A DNA stretch of 64,000 nucleotides from positions 673,303 through 737,302 of the forward strand of contig CAWGPR010000006.1 in NCBI GenBank assembly GCA_963824475.1, read 5' to 3'. A program made the translations under genes and the position numbers. The notes under the pieces were generated by a model. That model was not told the DNA's origin. It did not search any database and was given only the letters and a program-made list of their open reading frames with translations. The DNA comes from Roseiarcus sp963824475. GTDB taxonomy: Bacteria > Pseudomonadota > Alphaproteobacteria > Rhizobiales > Beijerinckiaceae. Shown piece after piece: positions 1 through 9,087 of the stretch (positions within the stretch are counted from its first letter, which is position 1; each line of letters opens with the position of its first letter).

Positions 1-86
1 ACGCGCCGCGGCGGCGGAATTTAGCAGCGCCGTTCATCGAACAGTCATCCTTGGGGTCGCATTCTCGCGGGTTGAGGAAGGGCGAA

Positions 87-1391
87 ATGGCTTTTCGCAA
101 CGGCTTGGCCGGCGCCGCCGCGGCGATGGCGATCGCAGTCGGAGCCGGCTTCGAACTGCGCAGCGCGCAGTCGTTCACCATTCCGGATGCGTGCGTGCTC
201 GGCGCGGCGGATTGCGCCGAGGTTTGCCGTAGCCTCGACGACCAGAGCCGCGCTCCCGGCGACTTCATCGCGCTTGCCGCCTACCAGCTCGGTCCGGAGC
301 GGCCGATTCTCCTGCCGCCGGCAAACTTATCGATGCCCGCGCCTGTCGACCCGCACAATGTCTATGCCGGCGCGGACGCCGGCATGTTCAGTCCCGCTGT
401 CGCCGGGCAGCCGTCGCGGGTCTATTCGCCCAATCTGGTGACCGGCAAGGTCGACGTCATCGATCCGGAGACGTTCAAGGTCATCGACAGCCTGGCTGCA
501 ATGCCGAGTCCGGAGCATATCGTTCCGTCCTGGGATCTGCAGACCCTGTGGGTTTCGGCGGACGTGAGCGCTCGCGGCGGCCACGGCGGGGTCGCGCCCC
601 TCGATCCGAAGACCGGGGAGCTCGGCAAAGCGATCGACGTGCCCGATTCCTACAACATCTATTTCACGCCCGACGGCAAATCGGCGATTGTCGTCGCCGA
701 GGCGATGCGAAGGCTCGAATTCCGCGACCCGCACACGATGGCGCTGCAGGGTTACATCGCGACGCCCCAATGCGCGGGGATCAATCACGCCGACTTTGCG
801 CCAGACGGCTCGTACGCGATCTTTACCTGCGAATTCAATGATTCCCTCGCCAAGATCGATCTCGTCCATCACACGCTCGTGGAGACGTTGCCGCTGACGC
901 CGGGCCATATGCCGCAGGACATCCGGGTCGCGCCGGACGGCAAGATCTTCTTCATCGCCGATTTGATCGGCGACGGCGTCATGGTGATCGACGGCGATTC
1001 GTTCGGGCAGGTCGACTTCATCAAGACCGGCGTCGGAGCGCACGGTCTCTATCCGAGCCGAGACGGGACAAAACTCTATGTGTCGAATCGCGGCACTCAC
1101 AGTCTCGGCGGCGCGCGAAAGGGCCCCGGCAGCGTCTCGGTGATCAACTTCGCCACGCGCAAAGTCGTCGCCAACTGGACGGTTCCCGGCGGCGGCAGCC
1201 CGGACATGGGAAACTTGAGCGCCGACGGCAAATGGCTGTGGCTATCGGGCCGCTATGACGGCGCCATCTACGCCTTCAACACCGACGACGGCTCGGTGAA
1301 GTCTATTCCCGTTGGCGGCATGCCGCATGGGCTCACCATCTGGCCGCAGCCGGGCCGCTATTCCCTCGGTCACACAGGGAATATGCGGTAA
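87..1391 (+). CDS. Secreted YVTN-type beta-propeller protein
   Basis: Predicted exported protein of 434 residues. The N-terminus carries a hydrophobic stretch (LAGAAAAMAIAVGAGF) that looks like a signal peptide. The body holds repeated blade-like segments such as SPNLVTGKVDVIDPETFKVI, FTPDGKSAIVV, VAPDGKIFFIADLIGDGVMV and SADGKWLWLSGRYDGAIYAF, typical of YVTN/cytochrome-D1-like propellers found in periplasmic proteins. I chose the ATG at 87 because GAGGAAGG lies just upstream; an in-frame start at 51 would add 12 residues before the signal peptide. Substrate and partner are not evident, and the next gene gives no clue. The fold call is good; the function is unknown. Confidence 0.75.
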   Translation: MAFRNGLAGAAAAMAIAVGAGFELRSAQSFTIPDACVLGAADCAEVCRSLDDQSRAPGDFIALAAYQLGPERPILLPPANLSMPAPVDPHNVYAGADAGMFSPAVAGQPSRVYSPNLVTGKVDVIDPETFKVIDSLAAMPSPEHIVPSWDLQTLWVSADVSARGGHGGVAPLDPKTGELGKAIDVPDSYNIYFTPDGKSAIVVAEAMRRLEFRDPHTMALQGYIATPQCAGINHADFAPDGSYAIFTCEFNDSLAKIDLVHHTLVETLPLTPGHMPQDIRVAPDGKIFFIADLIGDGVMVIDGDSFGQVDFIKTGVGAHGLYPSRDGTKLYVSNRGTHSLGGARKGPGSVSVINFATRKVVANWTVPGGGSPDMGNLSADGKWLWLSGRYDGAIYAFNTDDGSVKSIPVGGMPHGLTIWPQPGRYSLGHTGNMR

Positions 1392-1432
1392 AGGGGGCGG
1401 CTTTCCTAGGCGCTCGTGCGAGCCTTAAGCCC

Positions 1433-1924
1433 ATGCCGCTCACGCCCGATTGGGCCACGTTTTTCTCCGCCGAGCTCGCTGCGCTGGCCGCCCTGGCCGG
1501 ATTTGTCGTGGTCGCGATCTCGATCAACCTCTCACGCATTCTTTCCTACCCTCATCTGCCGACTCGCGCCGGGGAGGCGCTGATCGGGCCGGTCGGGGCG
1601 ATCACCGTGACGAGCCTGGTGCTGATCCCCGACCAGCCGGCGGCGCTCTTGGGCGCGGAAGTGGTCGCGGTCGGTCTCGTCATTGTCGTCGCGCCGATCG
1701 CGTTCCAGTTTGGCGCCTGGCGCCACCGGAGGGAGGCGACCGCGCGCCAGCGGATCACCCGGGCGGCGACCAACGAGGGCTTCAACCTGACGTTCGTGAT
1801 CGGCGGCGCGTTTCTCCTTGCGGGCGCGAGGGCCGGCTTCTACTGGATCGCCGCCGGCGACATCCTCTCCATCATCGCGATCGTGCTGAGCGCCTGGGTG
1901 CTGATGGTCGAGATTTTGCGTTGA
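1433..1924 (+). CDS. Small integral membrane protein, unknown function
   Basis: A 163-residue protein with about four hydrophobic segments: LAALAALAGFVVVAISINL near the start, then segments around LLGAEVVAVGLVIVVAPIAF, FVIGGAFLLAGARAGFYW and LSIIAIVLSAWVLMVEI at the end. No catalytic motif is visible. It follows the beta-propeller gene by about 40 bases on the same strand and runs convergent with the peroxiredoxin gene, with 15 bases between the two stop codons. I do not recognise a named family. Confidence 0.65.
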   Translation: MPLTPDWATFFSAELAALAALAGFVVVAISINLSRILSYPHLPTRAGEALIGPVGAITVTSLVLIPDQPAALLGAEVVAVGLVIVVAPIAFQFGAWRHRREATARQRITRAATNEGFNLTFVIGGAFLLAGARAGFYWIAAGDILSIIAIVLSAWVLMVEILR

Positions 1925-1939
1925 TTCGCCGATGCTCGA

Positions 1940-2428
1940 CTACTTCATCTGCTCCAGGAGATGCGCGGCGCTCGAAACGTCCGCCTTGCCAGGCTCGGGC
2001 TCGATGTTGAGCTGTTTGACCACCCCGTCCTCCACCAGCATCGCATAGCGCTTGGAGCGAACGCCCAAGCCCCCGGCCGAAGCGTCAAACTCGAGGCCGA
2101 GGGCCTTGGCGAAGTCGCCGGCGCCGTCGGCGAGAAAATCAATATGGCCTTTGGCGCCCGTCGCGTCCGACCAGGCCGAGAGGACGAAATGGTCGTTGAC
2201 CGCGGTCATCGCGATCGCGTCGACCCCCTTCGCCTTGAACGCGGCCTCGCTGACGATGAAGCCGGGCAAATGGTTCTTGTGGCAGGTCGGGGTGAAGGCG
2301 CCCGGCAGGCCGAACAGCACGGTCCTTTTGCCGGCGAAGTAATCCTTGGTTTCCACCGGCTTTGGCCCGTCCGGGGTGACCAGACGCACGGTGACATTGG
2401 GTAGGCGATCGCCGCCTTTGATGGTCAT
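1940..2428 (-). CDS. Peroxiredoxin, Prx5 (AhpE/hybrid Prx5) type
   Basis: Cytoplasmic thiol peroxidase of 162 residues that reduces hydrogen peroxide or organic hydroperoxides. The signature GLPGAFTPTC (Cys49 as peroxidatic cysteine) followed by HKNHLPGF is diagnostic of the Prx5 subfamily, as are the later AWSDATGAKGHIDFLADG and the C-terminal region. Length fits the family (about 160). The reading frame stays open far upstream, across the divergent purine nucleoside phosphorylase gene, but homology starts at MTIKGGDRLPNVTVRL, so the ATG at 2428 is used. No second conserved cysteine is seen, so an external thiol such as glutaredoxin or glutathione is probably the reductant (inference). Confidence 0.93.
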   Translation of the reverse strand: MTIKGGDRLPNVTVRLVTPDGPKPVETKDYFAGKRTVLFGLPGAFTPTCHKNHLPGFIVSEAAFKAKGVDAIAMTAVNDHFVLSAWSDATGAKGHIDFLADGAGDFAKALGLEFDASAGGLGVRSKRYAMLVEDGVVKQLNIEPEPGKADVSSAAHLLEQMK

Positions 2429-2617
2429 GGGGCGCAGTCCTCGGTTGCAGGGCGGGTCGCGCCGCGAGCGCGGACGCAGCCCAGAGACTAGACGACGGGC
2501 GCTCGGCCCGTAAAGCGGTAGGTCGCGCCGAAGCGAACTGGACAAACCTGTCTTGCCGCGCAGAATGTTTCCTTTCTGCGCGATAGGCGCGGGCGAGCAG
2601 AGCTCACGGAGACGAAC

Positions 2618-3427
2618 TTGGACGCCGCGATCGGCGCTTTGAAACGTCGCGGCCTCGATTCCTTGCCGCCGCTCGCCATCGTACTCGGCTCGGGCCTCGG
2701 CGCTTTCGCCGATGAAGCGCGTGACGCGATCGCGGTTTCCTACGTCGACATCCCGGGCTTCCCGAAGCCGAGCGTCGAGGGCCATGCCGGGCGCCTCGTG
2801 GTCGGGACGATCGAGGGCCAGAGGGTGGTGCTGTTTCAGGGCCGCGGCCACTATTACGAGCATGGGCACGCGGGCGCGATGCGCCAGGCGATCAACGCGT
2901 TCCGCGCGCTTGGCGGCGAATCGCTGCTCTTGACCAACGCCGCCGGCGGCCTCAACAAGGAATGGCGGCCGCCGGCGCTGGTCGCGATCACCGATCACAT
3001 CAACTTTTCCGGGACCAATCCGCTGATCGGCCATGCCGGCGCGGACCGTTTCGTGCCGTTGACCAAGGCCTACGACGAGGCGCTGCTGGCGACGCTGCAC
3101 GAGGCGGCGAGGGGCGCTGAGGTCGAGCTCAACGAGGGCGTCTACATGTGGTTTTCCGGGCCGAGCTTCGAGACGCCGGCCGAGATTCGCGCTGCGCGAA
3201 TCCTGGGCGCCGACCTTGTCGGGATGTCGACTGTGCCGGAGGTGATCCTGGCTCGCCGTGCTGGCTTGCGCTGCGCCGCGGTCTCGGTCGTCACCAACTA
3301 TGCCGCGGGTCTCGCCGGCGGCGACCCGAGCCATGAGGAGACGCAGGCGGTCGCGCATCAGGCCGCCGACCGCTTCAAGCGCCTGCTGCGCGGCTTCATC
3401 CGCTCCTACCGCCCGCAGGCCGCATGA
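2618..3427 (+). CDS. punA: Purine-nucleoside phosphorylase (PNP, trimeric type)
   Basis: Phosphorolysis of purine (deoxy)ribonucleosides to base and (deoxy)ribose-1-phosphate in the cytoplasm. The 269-residue protein shows family landmarks in order: VLGSGLGAFAD (phosphate site) near residue 23, FQGRGHYYEHG near 70, LLTNAAGGLN near 105, MWFSGPSFETPAEIRA near 178 and GMSTVPEVILARRAGL near 205. The start is TTG at 2618 with a weak purine-rich site before it. The stop codon overlaps the ATG of deoA by four bases, so the two are translationally coupled in a salvage operon. The trimeric class is inferred from motif order and length. Confidence 0.93.
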   Translation: MDAAIGALKRRGLDSLPPLAIVLGSGLGAFADEARDAIAVSYVDIPGFPKPSVEGHAGRLVVGTIEGQRVVLFQGRGHYYEHGHAGAMRQAINAFRALGGESLLLTNAAGGLNKEWRPPALVAITDHINFSGTNPLIGHAGADRFVPLTKAYDEALLATLHEAARGAEVELNEGVYMWFSGPSFETPAEIRAARILGADLVGMSTVPEVILARRAGLRCAAVSVVTNYAAGLAGGDPSHEETQAVAHQAADRFKRLLRGFIRSYRPQAA

Positions 3428-4752
3428 TTCTTCCGCAGGAGATCATTCGCGCCAAGCGCGACGGAGAGACTTTGAGCGCGGGCGAGATCGGCGACTTCAT
3501 CGCCGGCCTCACAAGCGGCGCGGTCACCGAGGGACAGGCGGCCGCCTTCGCCATGGCGGTCTACTTTCGCGGCATGACGCTCGACGAGCGCGTGGCGCTG
3601 ACGCGCGCGATGACCCGCTCCGGCGCGAGTCTGGATTGGCGCGACGAAAACCTGCCCGGCCCAACCCTCGACAAGCACTCGACCGGCGGGGTCGGCGACA
3701 ACGTCTCGCTCATGCTGGCGCCGATGCTCGCCGCCTGCGGCGCCTACGTGCCGATGATATCCGGGCGCGGCCTCGGCCACACCGGCGGCACGCTCGACAA
3801 GCTCAATTCGATCCCGGGCTACGCGTCGCAGCCGGACCTTGCTGTGTTCAAGCGCGTTGTGAAGGAGGCGGGCTGCGCTATCATCGGCCAAACGGCCGAC
3901 CTCGCCCCGGCCGACCGGCGCCTCTACGCCATCCGCGACATCACCGCGACGGTGGAATCGGTCGCGCTCATCACCGGCTCGATCCTGTCGAAGAAGCTCG
4001 CGGCGGGGTTGCAAGGCTTGGTCACGGACGTCAAGACAGGCTCGGGCGCCTTCATGGCGACGCTGGACGGAGCGCGGGAGCTTGCAGCCAGCATCGCGAT
4101 GGTCGCCAACGATGCTGGCCTCAAGACGGTCTCGCTGATCACCGACATGAACGAGCCGCTCGCCAGCGCCGCCGGCAACGCGGTCGAAGTCCGCAACGCC
4201 GTCGACTATCTGACCGGCGCGCGACGCGACGAGCGCCTTGATCGCGTGACGATGGCGCTCGGCGCCGAACTGCTTGCGCTCTCTGGCCTCGCGCACGACG
4301 TCGACGCGGGCGCGGCGGCGTTGAAACGCACGCTCGAGACGGGGGCGGCGGCGGAGCGGTTCGAGCGCATGGTCATGGGCCTCGGGGGTCCGAAGGATTT
4401 CGTCTCGCGCGCGCATGCGGTTCTGCCCCGGGCGCCGATCCTCGTCGAGGCGACGCCCGATACGGCCGGCTTCGTCGTTGGCATCGACGTGCGCGCGGTC
4501 GGGCTCGCGGTGGTCGAGCTTGGCGGTGGCCGGGCGCGCGCCGCCGACTCGATCGACCCAACGGTCGGCCTGACCGAGCTCGCCCCGATCGGGGCCGAGG
4601 TTGGCCCCGACGCGCCGCTCGCTCGCGTCCATGCGCGTGAGCCCGATAAGGCGGAGGCCGCCGTTCGGCGCCTTCGCGCCGCCTATCGCGTCGACGAAGC
4701 GCCGCTTTCGCCCACAGACCCGGTGATCGAACGCATCGGCGGAGCGCCGTGA
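3424..4752 (+). CDS. deoA: Thymidine phosphorylase
   Basis: Splits thymidine (and deoxyuridine) with phosphate to base and deoxyribose-1-phosphate. It is 442 residues, the normal DeoA size. Motifs seen: DKHSTGGVGDNVSLMLAP (phosphate-binding loop) near residue 80, MISGRGLGHTGGTLDKL near 110 (the pyrimidine-nucleoside phosphorylase signature), SKKLAAG and VKTGSGAFM near 190-210. The start codon overlaps the PNP stop (ATGA) and its own stop overlaps the next gene's GTG, so three genes form one compact operon, consistent with nucleoside catabolism or salvage. Confidence 0.95.
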   Translation: MILPQEIIRAKRDGETLSAGEIGDFIAGLTSGAVTEGQAAAFAMAVYFRGMTLDERVALTRAMTRSGASLDWRDENLPGPTLDKHSTGGVGDNVSLMLAPMLAACGAYVPMISGRGLGHTGGTLDKLNSIPGYASQPDLAVFKRVVKEAGCAIIGQTADLAPADRRLYAIRDITATVESVALITGSILSKKLAAGLQGLVTDVKTGSGAFMATLDGARELAASIAMVANDAGLKTVSLITDMNEPLASAAGNAVEVRNAVDYLTGARRDERLDRVTMALGAELLALSGLAHDVDAGAAALKRTLETGAAAERFERMVMGLGGPKDFVSRAHAVLPRAPILVEATPDTAGFVVGIDVRAVGLAVVELGGGRARAADSIDPTVGLTELAPIGAEVGPDAPLARVHAREPDKAEAAVRRLRAAYRVDEAPLSPTDPVIERIGGAP

Positions 4753-5693
4753 GCCTGCTCATCGCCGTTTCCGGCTGGGACCCGACGCCTTGGCGGCGGG
4801 CTCTGGAGACGCTGCTCCCGTCCCTTTCGATCGCGACACTCGACGAGCCGTTCGATCGCGCTTCCGTGCGCTATGCGGTGAGCTGGCGCCATCCGTCCGG
4901 CGGGCTTAAAGGCCTCCCCAACCTACGGGCGATTTTCTCGCTCGGCGCTGGCGTCGATCATGTCTTTGCCGATCCTGCTCTGCCCGACAGGCCGATCGTG
5001 CGGGTGGTCGATCCCGATCTGACCGACCGGATGAGCGAGTGGGTGGTCATGCACGCGCTCGTTCATCTCCGCCAGCTTCGCCGCTACGAACGCCAGCAGC
5101 GCGAGCGCGTCTGGACGGACGACGACGAGCAGCCCAAGGCTGGCGACGTCCAGGTCGGCGTGCTTGGGCTGGGCGTATTGGGCAAGGACGCGACAGCCAA
5201 GCTGAAGGCGCTGGGCTTCAAGGTCGCCGGCTGGAGCTTAAGTCCAAAGTCGCTCCCCGGCGTCGCCTGCTTTTCGGGCGCGGATGGGCTCAAGCGCCTA
5301 TTGGCCAAAACCGACATGCTCGTCGTGCTGCTGCCGCTCACCGAAGCCACGCGCGGGATCGTCAACGCGTCGCTCCTGGCTCAGCTCAGGCAGGGCGGCC
5401 CGCTCGGCGGCCCGATCCTCATCAACGCCGGACGCGGCGGCCTCCAAGTCGAAGCCGACATTCTCGCCGCGCTCGATTCCGGCGCGCTTCATGGCGCTTC
5501 GCTCGATGTGTTCGAGCGCGAGCCGCTGCCAAACGATTCGCGCCTCTGGACCCACCCGGCCGTCCACGTGAGCCCGCACAACGCGGCGGTGTCATCGCCC
5601 GAGGCGATCGCCGCATTCGTCGCCCGGCAGATCGAGGCCGACGAACGTGGCGAGCCGCTCGCCCACCTAGTGGATCGGCGGCGCGGCTATTGA
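4749..5693 (+). CDS. ghrA: D-2-hydroxyacid dehydrogenase, glyoxylate/hydroxypyruvate reductase A-like
   Basis: NAD(P)H-dependent reductase of 314 residues, the size of GhrA (about 312). It carries a Rossmann dinucleotide loop VGVLGLGVLGKDATAKLKAL near residue 138, the catalytic Arg region INAGRGG near 225, the Glu in LDVFEREPLP near 258, and His in HPAVHVSPHNAA near 275. The GTG start overlaps the deoA stop by four bases. Why a hydroxypyruvate-type reductase sits in a nucleoside operon is not obvious; it may act on a sugar-derived acid. Family assignment is firm, exact substrate is not. Confidence 0.85.
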   Translation: MSLLIAVSGWDPTPWRRALETLLPSLSIATLDEPFDRASVRYAVSWRHPSGGLKGLPNLRAIFSLGAGVDHVFADPALPDRPIVRVVDPDLTDRMSEWVVMHALVHLRQLRRYERQQRERVWTDDDEQPKAGDVQVGVLGLGVLGKDATAKLKALGFKVAGWSLSPKSLPGVACFSGADGLKRLLAKTDMLVVLLPLTEATRGIVNASLLAQLRQGGPLGGPILINAGRGGLQVEADILAALDSGALHGASLDVFEREPLPNDSRLWTHPAVHVSPHNAAVSSPEAIAAFVARQIEADERGEPLAHLVDRRRGY

Positions 5694-5698
5694 GGCGA

Positions 5699-5720
5699 GG
5701 CGCAGGCCGACGCCTGCGCC
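5699..5720. terminator. Bidirectional stem-loop between convergent genes
   Basis: A perfect 9-bp inverted repeat (GGCGCAGGC / GCCTGCGCC, loop CGAC) lies just after the reductase stop codon and before the stop of the convergent binding-protein gene. There is no long T-run, so it is only a probable terminator. Confidence 0.5.
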
Positions 5721-5729
5721 CTTGGCTCG

Positions 5730-6684
5730 CTACTGCTTCTTGCAGGTGTCGATGGTCTCCGGGGTGCAGACGTCAAGGCCGATCGTCACCGGATCCGGAA
5801 CGGACTTGCCTTGGGTCAGATCGTTCAAAAGATAGATCGCCTTGTAGCCCATCTCGAACGGCCGCTGTCCAACCTGCCCGTGGCTCAAGCCCGCCTTCAG
5901 ATCGTCCATCTGCATCGGCAGAGTCTCGACAAACAGCATAACCAGGTCTTTGTTGTTGAGGCGATCCTTGTACTTCTCCATGAGCTCCCGATAGGCCTTC
6001 ACTTCCATCTCGGGCGCGCCGCCCGCGTCGAGCACTGCGTCAATCTTCGGATATTTGGCCAAGAGGTCGGTGAGCTGGGTGATCGACAGCGGGAAATCGT
6101 CATTGTTGTAGAGCGGGCAACCCGCGACCTGCTTCCACTTGTCGGAAGGCAGGGTCTCCACCATGCCCTTGATGCGGTCGTTCATGTTGGCCGCCGCCGG
6201 TCCACCGGTCTGGATGCAATAGGCGCCTCCGTTCGGCTTGAGCGCGATCGCCTGCTTGGCGACCGCGATGCCGACTTGCTCGTTGACCGTGCCGATATAG
6301 CTCGCGCGCAGCCCTTTGTCGGCCGGGAGCAGGTCGCTGTCCCAGGTCACGACAGGAATGTTCGCCTCCTTCGCTCGGGCGAGCACCTTGGCGATTGCCG
6401 GAGCGTTGGCGGCTGAGACGCCAATGCCGTCGACATGCTTGGTGATGAGGTCCTGAACGACCTGCACCTGCTCCTGCTCGGTGGCGTCGGCCGGCCCGAT
6501 GAACAGGCATTGGATCCCGCCGATTTCCTTCGCCGCCTTCATGCAGCCGTCGCGCGCCTGGTCGAAGAACGGATTGTTCATCGCCTTCGGGACGAGGGCG
6601 AAGACCTTGTCCTTGGCTTCAGCCGTGACGGGTTGGACGGCCCCGATCAGGGCCGCGAGAGCGACAAGAACTCGTTATTCTCAT
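5730..6684 (-). pseudogene. Sugar ABC transporter substrate-binding protein (RbsB-like), frameshift in signal peptide
   Basis: Periplasmic sugar-binding protein of the ribose-type (Peripla_BP_4) family. From KDKVFALVPKAMNNPFF onward the mature protein is complete, with VGQRPFEMGYKAIYLL near the end and a C-terminal CTPETIDTCKKQ. A strong ribosome site AAAGGAGG precedes ATG at 6684, which reads MRITSSC, but the hydrophobic signal sequence VLVALAALIGAV is in another frame, whose first upstream codon is TAA. Removing one base in the run ATAACGA (near 6675) joins them. Without it the first ATG in the mature frame is at 6581, giving a protein with no signal peptide. It is therefore a broken gene or an assembly indel. 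It lies 46 bases downstream of the permease gene. Confidence 0.8.
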
Positions 6685-6729
6685 GGGTTTTCCTCCTTTG
6701 CGCCGCCTGCTTTCTTGCAGACGGAGATC

Positions 6730-7716
6730 TTATTCCGCGGGCATGCGGCGCGCGCGCTCGAGCAGCATCGCGCCCGCGATGATGAGGCCCACGAACGTGC
6801 CCTGCCAATAGGGATCGACGCCAGCGAGCAGGAGCGCGTTGCGCACGATTTCGATGAGCGCGGCGCCGATCACCGCCGCGTAAGGAATGCCGTAGCCGCC
6901 CATGAGGTCGGTGCCGCCGATGACCGTCGCGGCGATGACCTGAAGCTCGTAGCCAACCCCGAGCCCATTGGTGACGGATCCAAGCCATGCGACCATCAGA
7001 ATGGCGGCGAGTCCCGCCGAGAGGCTGCTGATGACATAGACGGACACCTTGACCGGAACGACTGGAATCCCGGTCAGCAGCGCCGCCTGCTCGTTGCCGC
7101 CGATGGCGTAGACATACCGGCCCCAACTGGTGTTGGCCATAACGAGCGTGAGGACTACGGCGATGATCGCCATAGCGATCACAACGGAGGGGATGCCGAA
7201 CAGGCTGCCGCCGCCGAGTGCGCCGAACAGCTTCTCGTCGGGGCCGAACTCATAGATCATCTTGTTGTTGGACAGAATAAGCGCCTGGCTGCGCGCCACC
7301 GACAGCATGATCAGCGTCACGACGAACGGCGACAGCTTGAACCTTGCGACCGCATAGCCATTGACGAGGCCGCACAGTAGCGCGACCCCCATCCCCGCGC
7401 CGGCTCCGATCCATAAGGGATAGCCGGCCTGAAGCGTGAGACCGGTCACAATGCCGACCAGTCCCATCACCGAGCCCACCGACAGATCGATGCCGCCGGT
7501 GATGATCACCAACATCTGGCCCATGCCCATGATGGCGACGAAGCCGAAGTTGCGGCTGTCGTTGTAGAGATTGTCGTAGCTGCGAAACGGCTCCGAGATC
7601 ACCGCCATCACGACGCATATGATGAGAACCGCGAGGGTGATGGCCGCGGGCTGACCGAGCCGTATGATTCCGAAGCGACGCGCGGGCGCCGCAGCGATCT
7701 CAGCCCGCGCGGACAC
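6730..7716 (-). CDS. Sugar ABC transporter permease (RbsC-like)
   Basis: Inner-membrane permease of 328 residues, the usual size for the BPD_transp_2 family. It shows many hydrophobic helices and the family hallmark around VIITGGIDLSVGSVMGLVGI (residues about 70-90), plus ATVIGGTDLMGGYG near 265. The start is GTG at 7716, giving MSARAEIAAAPARRFG. It is followed by the binding-protein gene on the same strand. No ATP-binding subunit is encoded on either side; a RbsD/FucU-type gene is divergent 490 bases away. The substrate is unknown. Confidence 0.88.
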   Translation of the reverse strand: MSARAEIAAAPARRFGIIRLGQPAAITLAVLIICVVMAVISEPFRSYDNLYNDSRNFGFVAIMGMGQMLVIITGGIDLSVGSVMGLVGIVTGLTLQAGYPLWIGAGAGMGVALLCGLVNGYAVARFKLSPFVVTLIMLSVARSQALILSNNKMIYEFGPDEKLFGALGGGSLFGIPSVVIAMAIIAVVLTLVMANTSWGRYVYAIGGNEQAALLTGIPVVPVKVSVYVISSLSAGLAAILMVAWLGSVTNGLGVGYELQVIAATVIGGTDLMGGYGIPYAAVIGAALIEIVRNALLLAGVDPYWQGTFVGLIIAGAMLLERARRMPAE

Positions 7717-8204
7717 GATCCCGCTCTTTCCATGCGCGAGGGAGACCGCGACGATCAGTCAAAGAGCATCGACACATGGGGAAGCCAGCCCGGCGAAAGC
7801 CGAGAATCCTCCCGTCTCTGCGACGGAACCTGCACATGAGCGTTCCCCCAGGTCGCCCGCGTGGCCCGCGGTCGCCGCCGACCGACGCACTCGGCGATCG
7901 ACGGGAGCGGAGGCTATTGATGGAGCGATTACATTGTCAAGCGCCGCCGCCTGGCTCCAAGAGCCTGGAAGAGGGCGAGCGCTGTGGCCTTTTTCGTTTC
8001 CTTCCCACGACGACCGGGCATTCGCCAACCTCGAGGAATCCCTCTATTCTCTCGCGCTTGGCGGCGATCGTCATCGCGAGGAGCGGAGCGACGCGGCGAT
8101 CCAGAAGGTGAAAGGGCGCCGCCCTATGGCCCCGGGATCGCGTCGCTTCGCTCGCGATGACGAAAGTGGCCGACCGGAAAGAAACACGCGCTAGGGGGCA
8201 AACC
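7717..8204. other. Intergenic region with no recognised gene
   Basis: About 490 bases between the divergent permease and mutarotase genes. Frames open here give low-complexity products without recognisable homology, and I see no trace of an ABC ATPase, the gene one would expect beside the permease. The right part holds a REP-like inverted repeat (8069-8162). Confidence 0.5.
8069..8162. repeat. REP-like inverted repeat
   Basis: Two arms face each other: one starting CGTCATCGCGAGGAGCGGAG (8069-8102) and one ending TCGCTTCGCTCGCGATGACG (8134-8162). The central bases also contain a GGCGCCGCC-type GC stretch. The arm sequence resembles the abundant short palindromic repeats scattered between genes in Hyphomicrobiales genomes. 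Confidence 0.75.
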
Positions 8205-8654
8205 ATGCTCTGGGGGATCGATCCGCTCTTGGACGCGGACCTGCTTTACGCATTGCGGCGGATGGGACACGGCGACGAGATCGCCGTCGTCGACACCAAT
8301 TTCCCCGCCGCCTCGGTCGCGATGTCCACCGTGATTGGCGAGCCGATCCTGATGGCCGGCGTGTCCGCCGCTCGCGCGGTCGAGGCGATCCTGTCCGTGA
8401 TGCCGCTCGACACCTTCGTCCCCGACCCGGCGTGCCGGATGGAAGTGGTCGGGGATCCGAACGCCGTCCCCCCGGTGCAGCGCGAAGTGCAGCAGGCGCT
8501 TGACCGCGCGGCAAGCAAGCACGTGCCGCTGCAGGGCGTCGAGCGCTTCGCCTTCTACGAGCGCGCGAAGAGCGCTTTCGCGATCGTCCCCACCGGCGAA
8601 CGGCGCTTTTACGGCTGCTTCATCTTCAAGAAGGGCGTTGTCCCGCCGGAGTAG
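8205..8654 (+). CDS. RbsD/FucU family sugar mutarotase
   Basis: A 149-residue cytoplasmic protein of the RbsD/FucU fold, which interconverts sugar anomers (ribose pyranase or fucose mutarotase). Landmarks are the N-terminal IDPLLDADLLYALRRMGHGD with the catalytic-type His, the VVDTNFPA segment, and the FYERAKSAFAIVPTGERRFY block near 120. The start is ATG 8205, with TAGGGGGC at proper distance. The nearby, divergent sugar permease and binding protein suggest joint work in uptake of a monosaccharide. Length is nearer to FucU than RbsD, but which sugar is not decidable. Confidence 0.88.
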   Translation: MLWGIDPLLDADLLYALRRMGHGDEIAVVDTNFPAASVAMSTVIGEPILMAGVSAARAVEAILSVMPLDTFVPDPACRMEVVGDPNAVPPVQREVQQALDRAASKHVPLQGVERFAFYERAKSAFAIVPTGERRFYGCFIFKKGVVPPE

Positions 8655-8660
8655 CTCTCG

Positions 8661-9008
8661 CTACTTGGGCTTCAGGCTCATGAGATAGGCGATGGCCGCG
8701 TCGGCCTGATAGCTCGGCATCAGAAAGCCGGGCATGGCGCTGAGCGCCCGCGCTTGGCCGTGGGGCTTCATCAGAAAATCGCGCAAGAAAGCCTCCGTCA
8801 CGTTAGTCCGAGCGGCGATGTCGGCGAAGCTCGGCGCGGGCGGCTTCAGCGTCGGCGCGACCGCCTGATCGTCGGCCACGACGTGACAGATCGCGCACAC
8901 TCTGAGCGCGATTGCGCGGCCGTCGGCGATTTTCGCCTCCTGCCCAAGCGCCGGCGCGATCCCGACCAGCGTGAGCAAAAGGCCAAGCGTAACACCCGAC
9001 CGCATCAT
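8661..9008 (-). CDS. Small c-type cytochrome, exported
   Basis: A 115-residue exported monohaem cytochrome c. MMRSGVTLGLLLTLVGIAPA is a signal peptide with likely cleavage at ALG/QEA. The haem motif is CAICH. The distal Met ligand probably lies in MPGFLMPSYQADAAIAYLMS near the end, a class I cytochrome arrangement. The ATG at 9008 follows GGGGGACGCC; an upstream in-frame ATG (9068) would put charged residues ahead of the signal peptide. It is convergent with the mutarotase gene, six bases apart. Electron partner unknown. Confidence 0.85.
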   Translation of the reverse strand: MMRSGVTLGLLLTLVGIAPALGQEAKIADGRAIALRVCAICHVVADDQAVAPTLKPPAPSFADIAARTNVTEAFLRDFLMKPHGQARALSAMPGFLMPSYQADAAIAYLMSLKPK

Positions 9009-9087
9009 GGCGTCCCCCGGTGACAGGCGCATGCACCGCCGCGCGCGCCGACAGGCGATCGGATTCATGGCGCGCTGAAGGCTAAGG

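Noticed and set aside
7717..8204. Hidden ABC ATPase gene
   Set aside because: No Walker A or LSGGQ-like motif in any frame.
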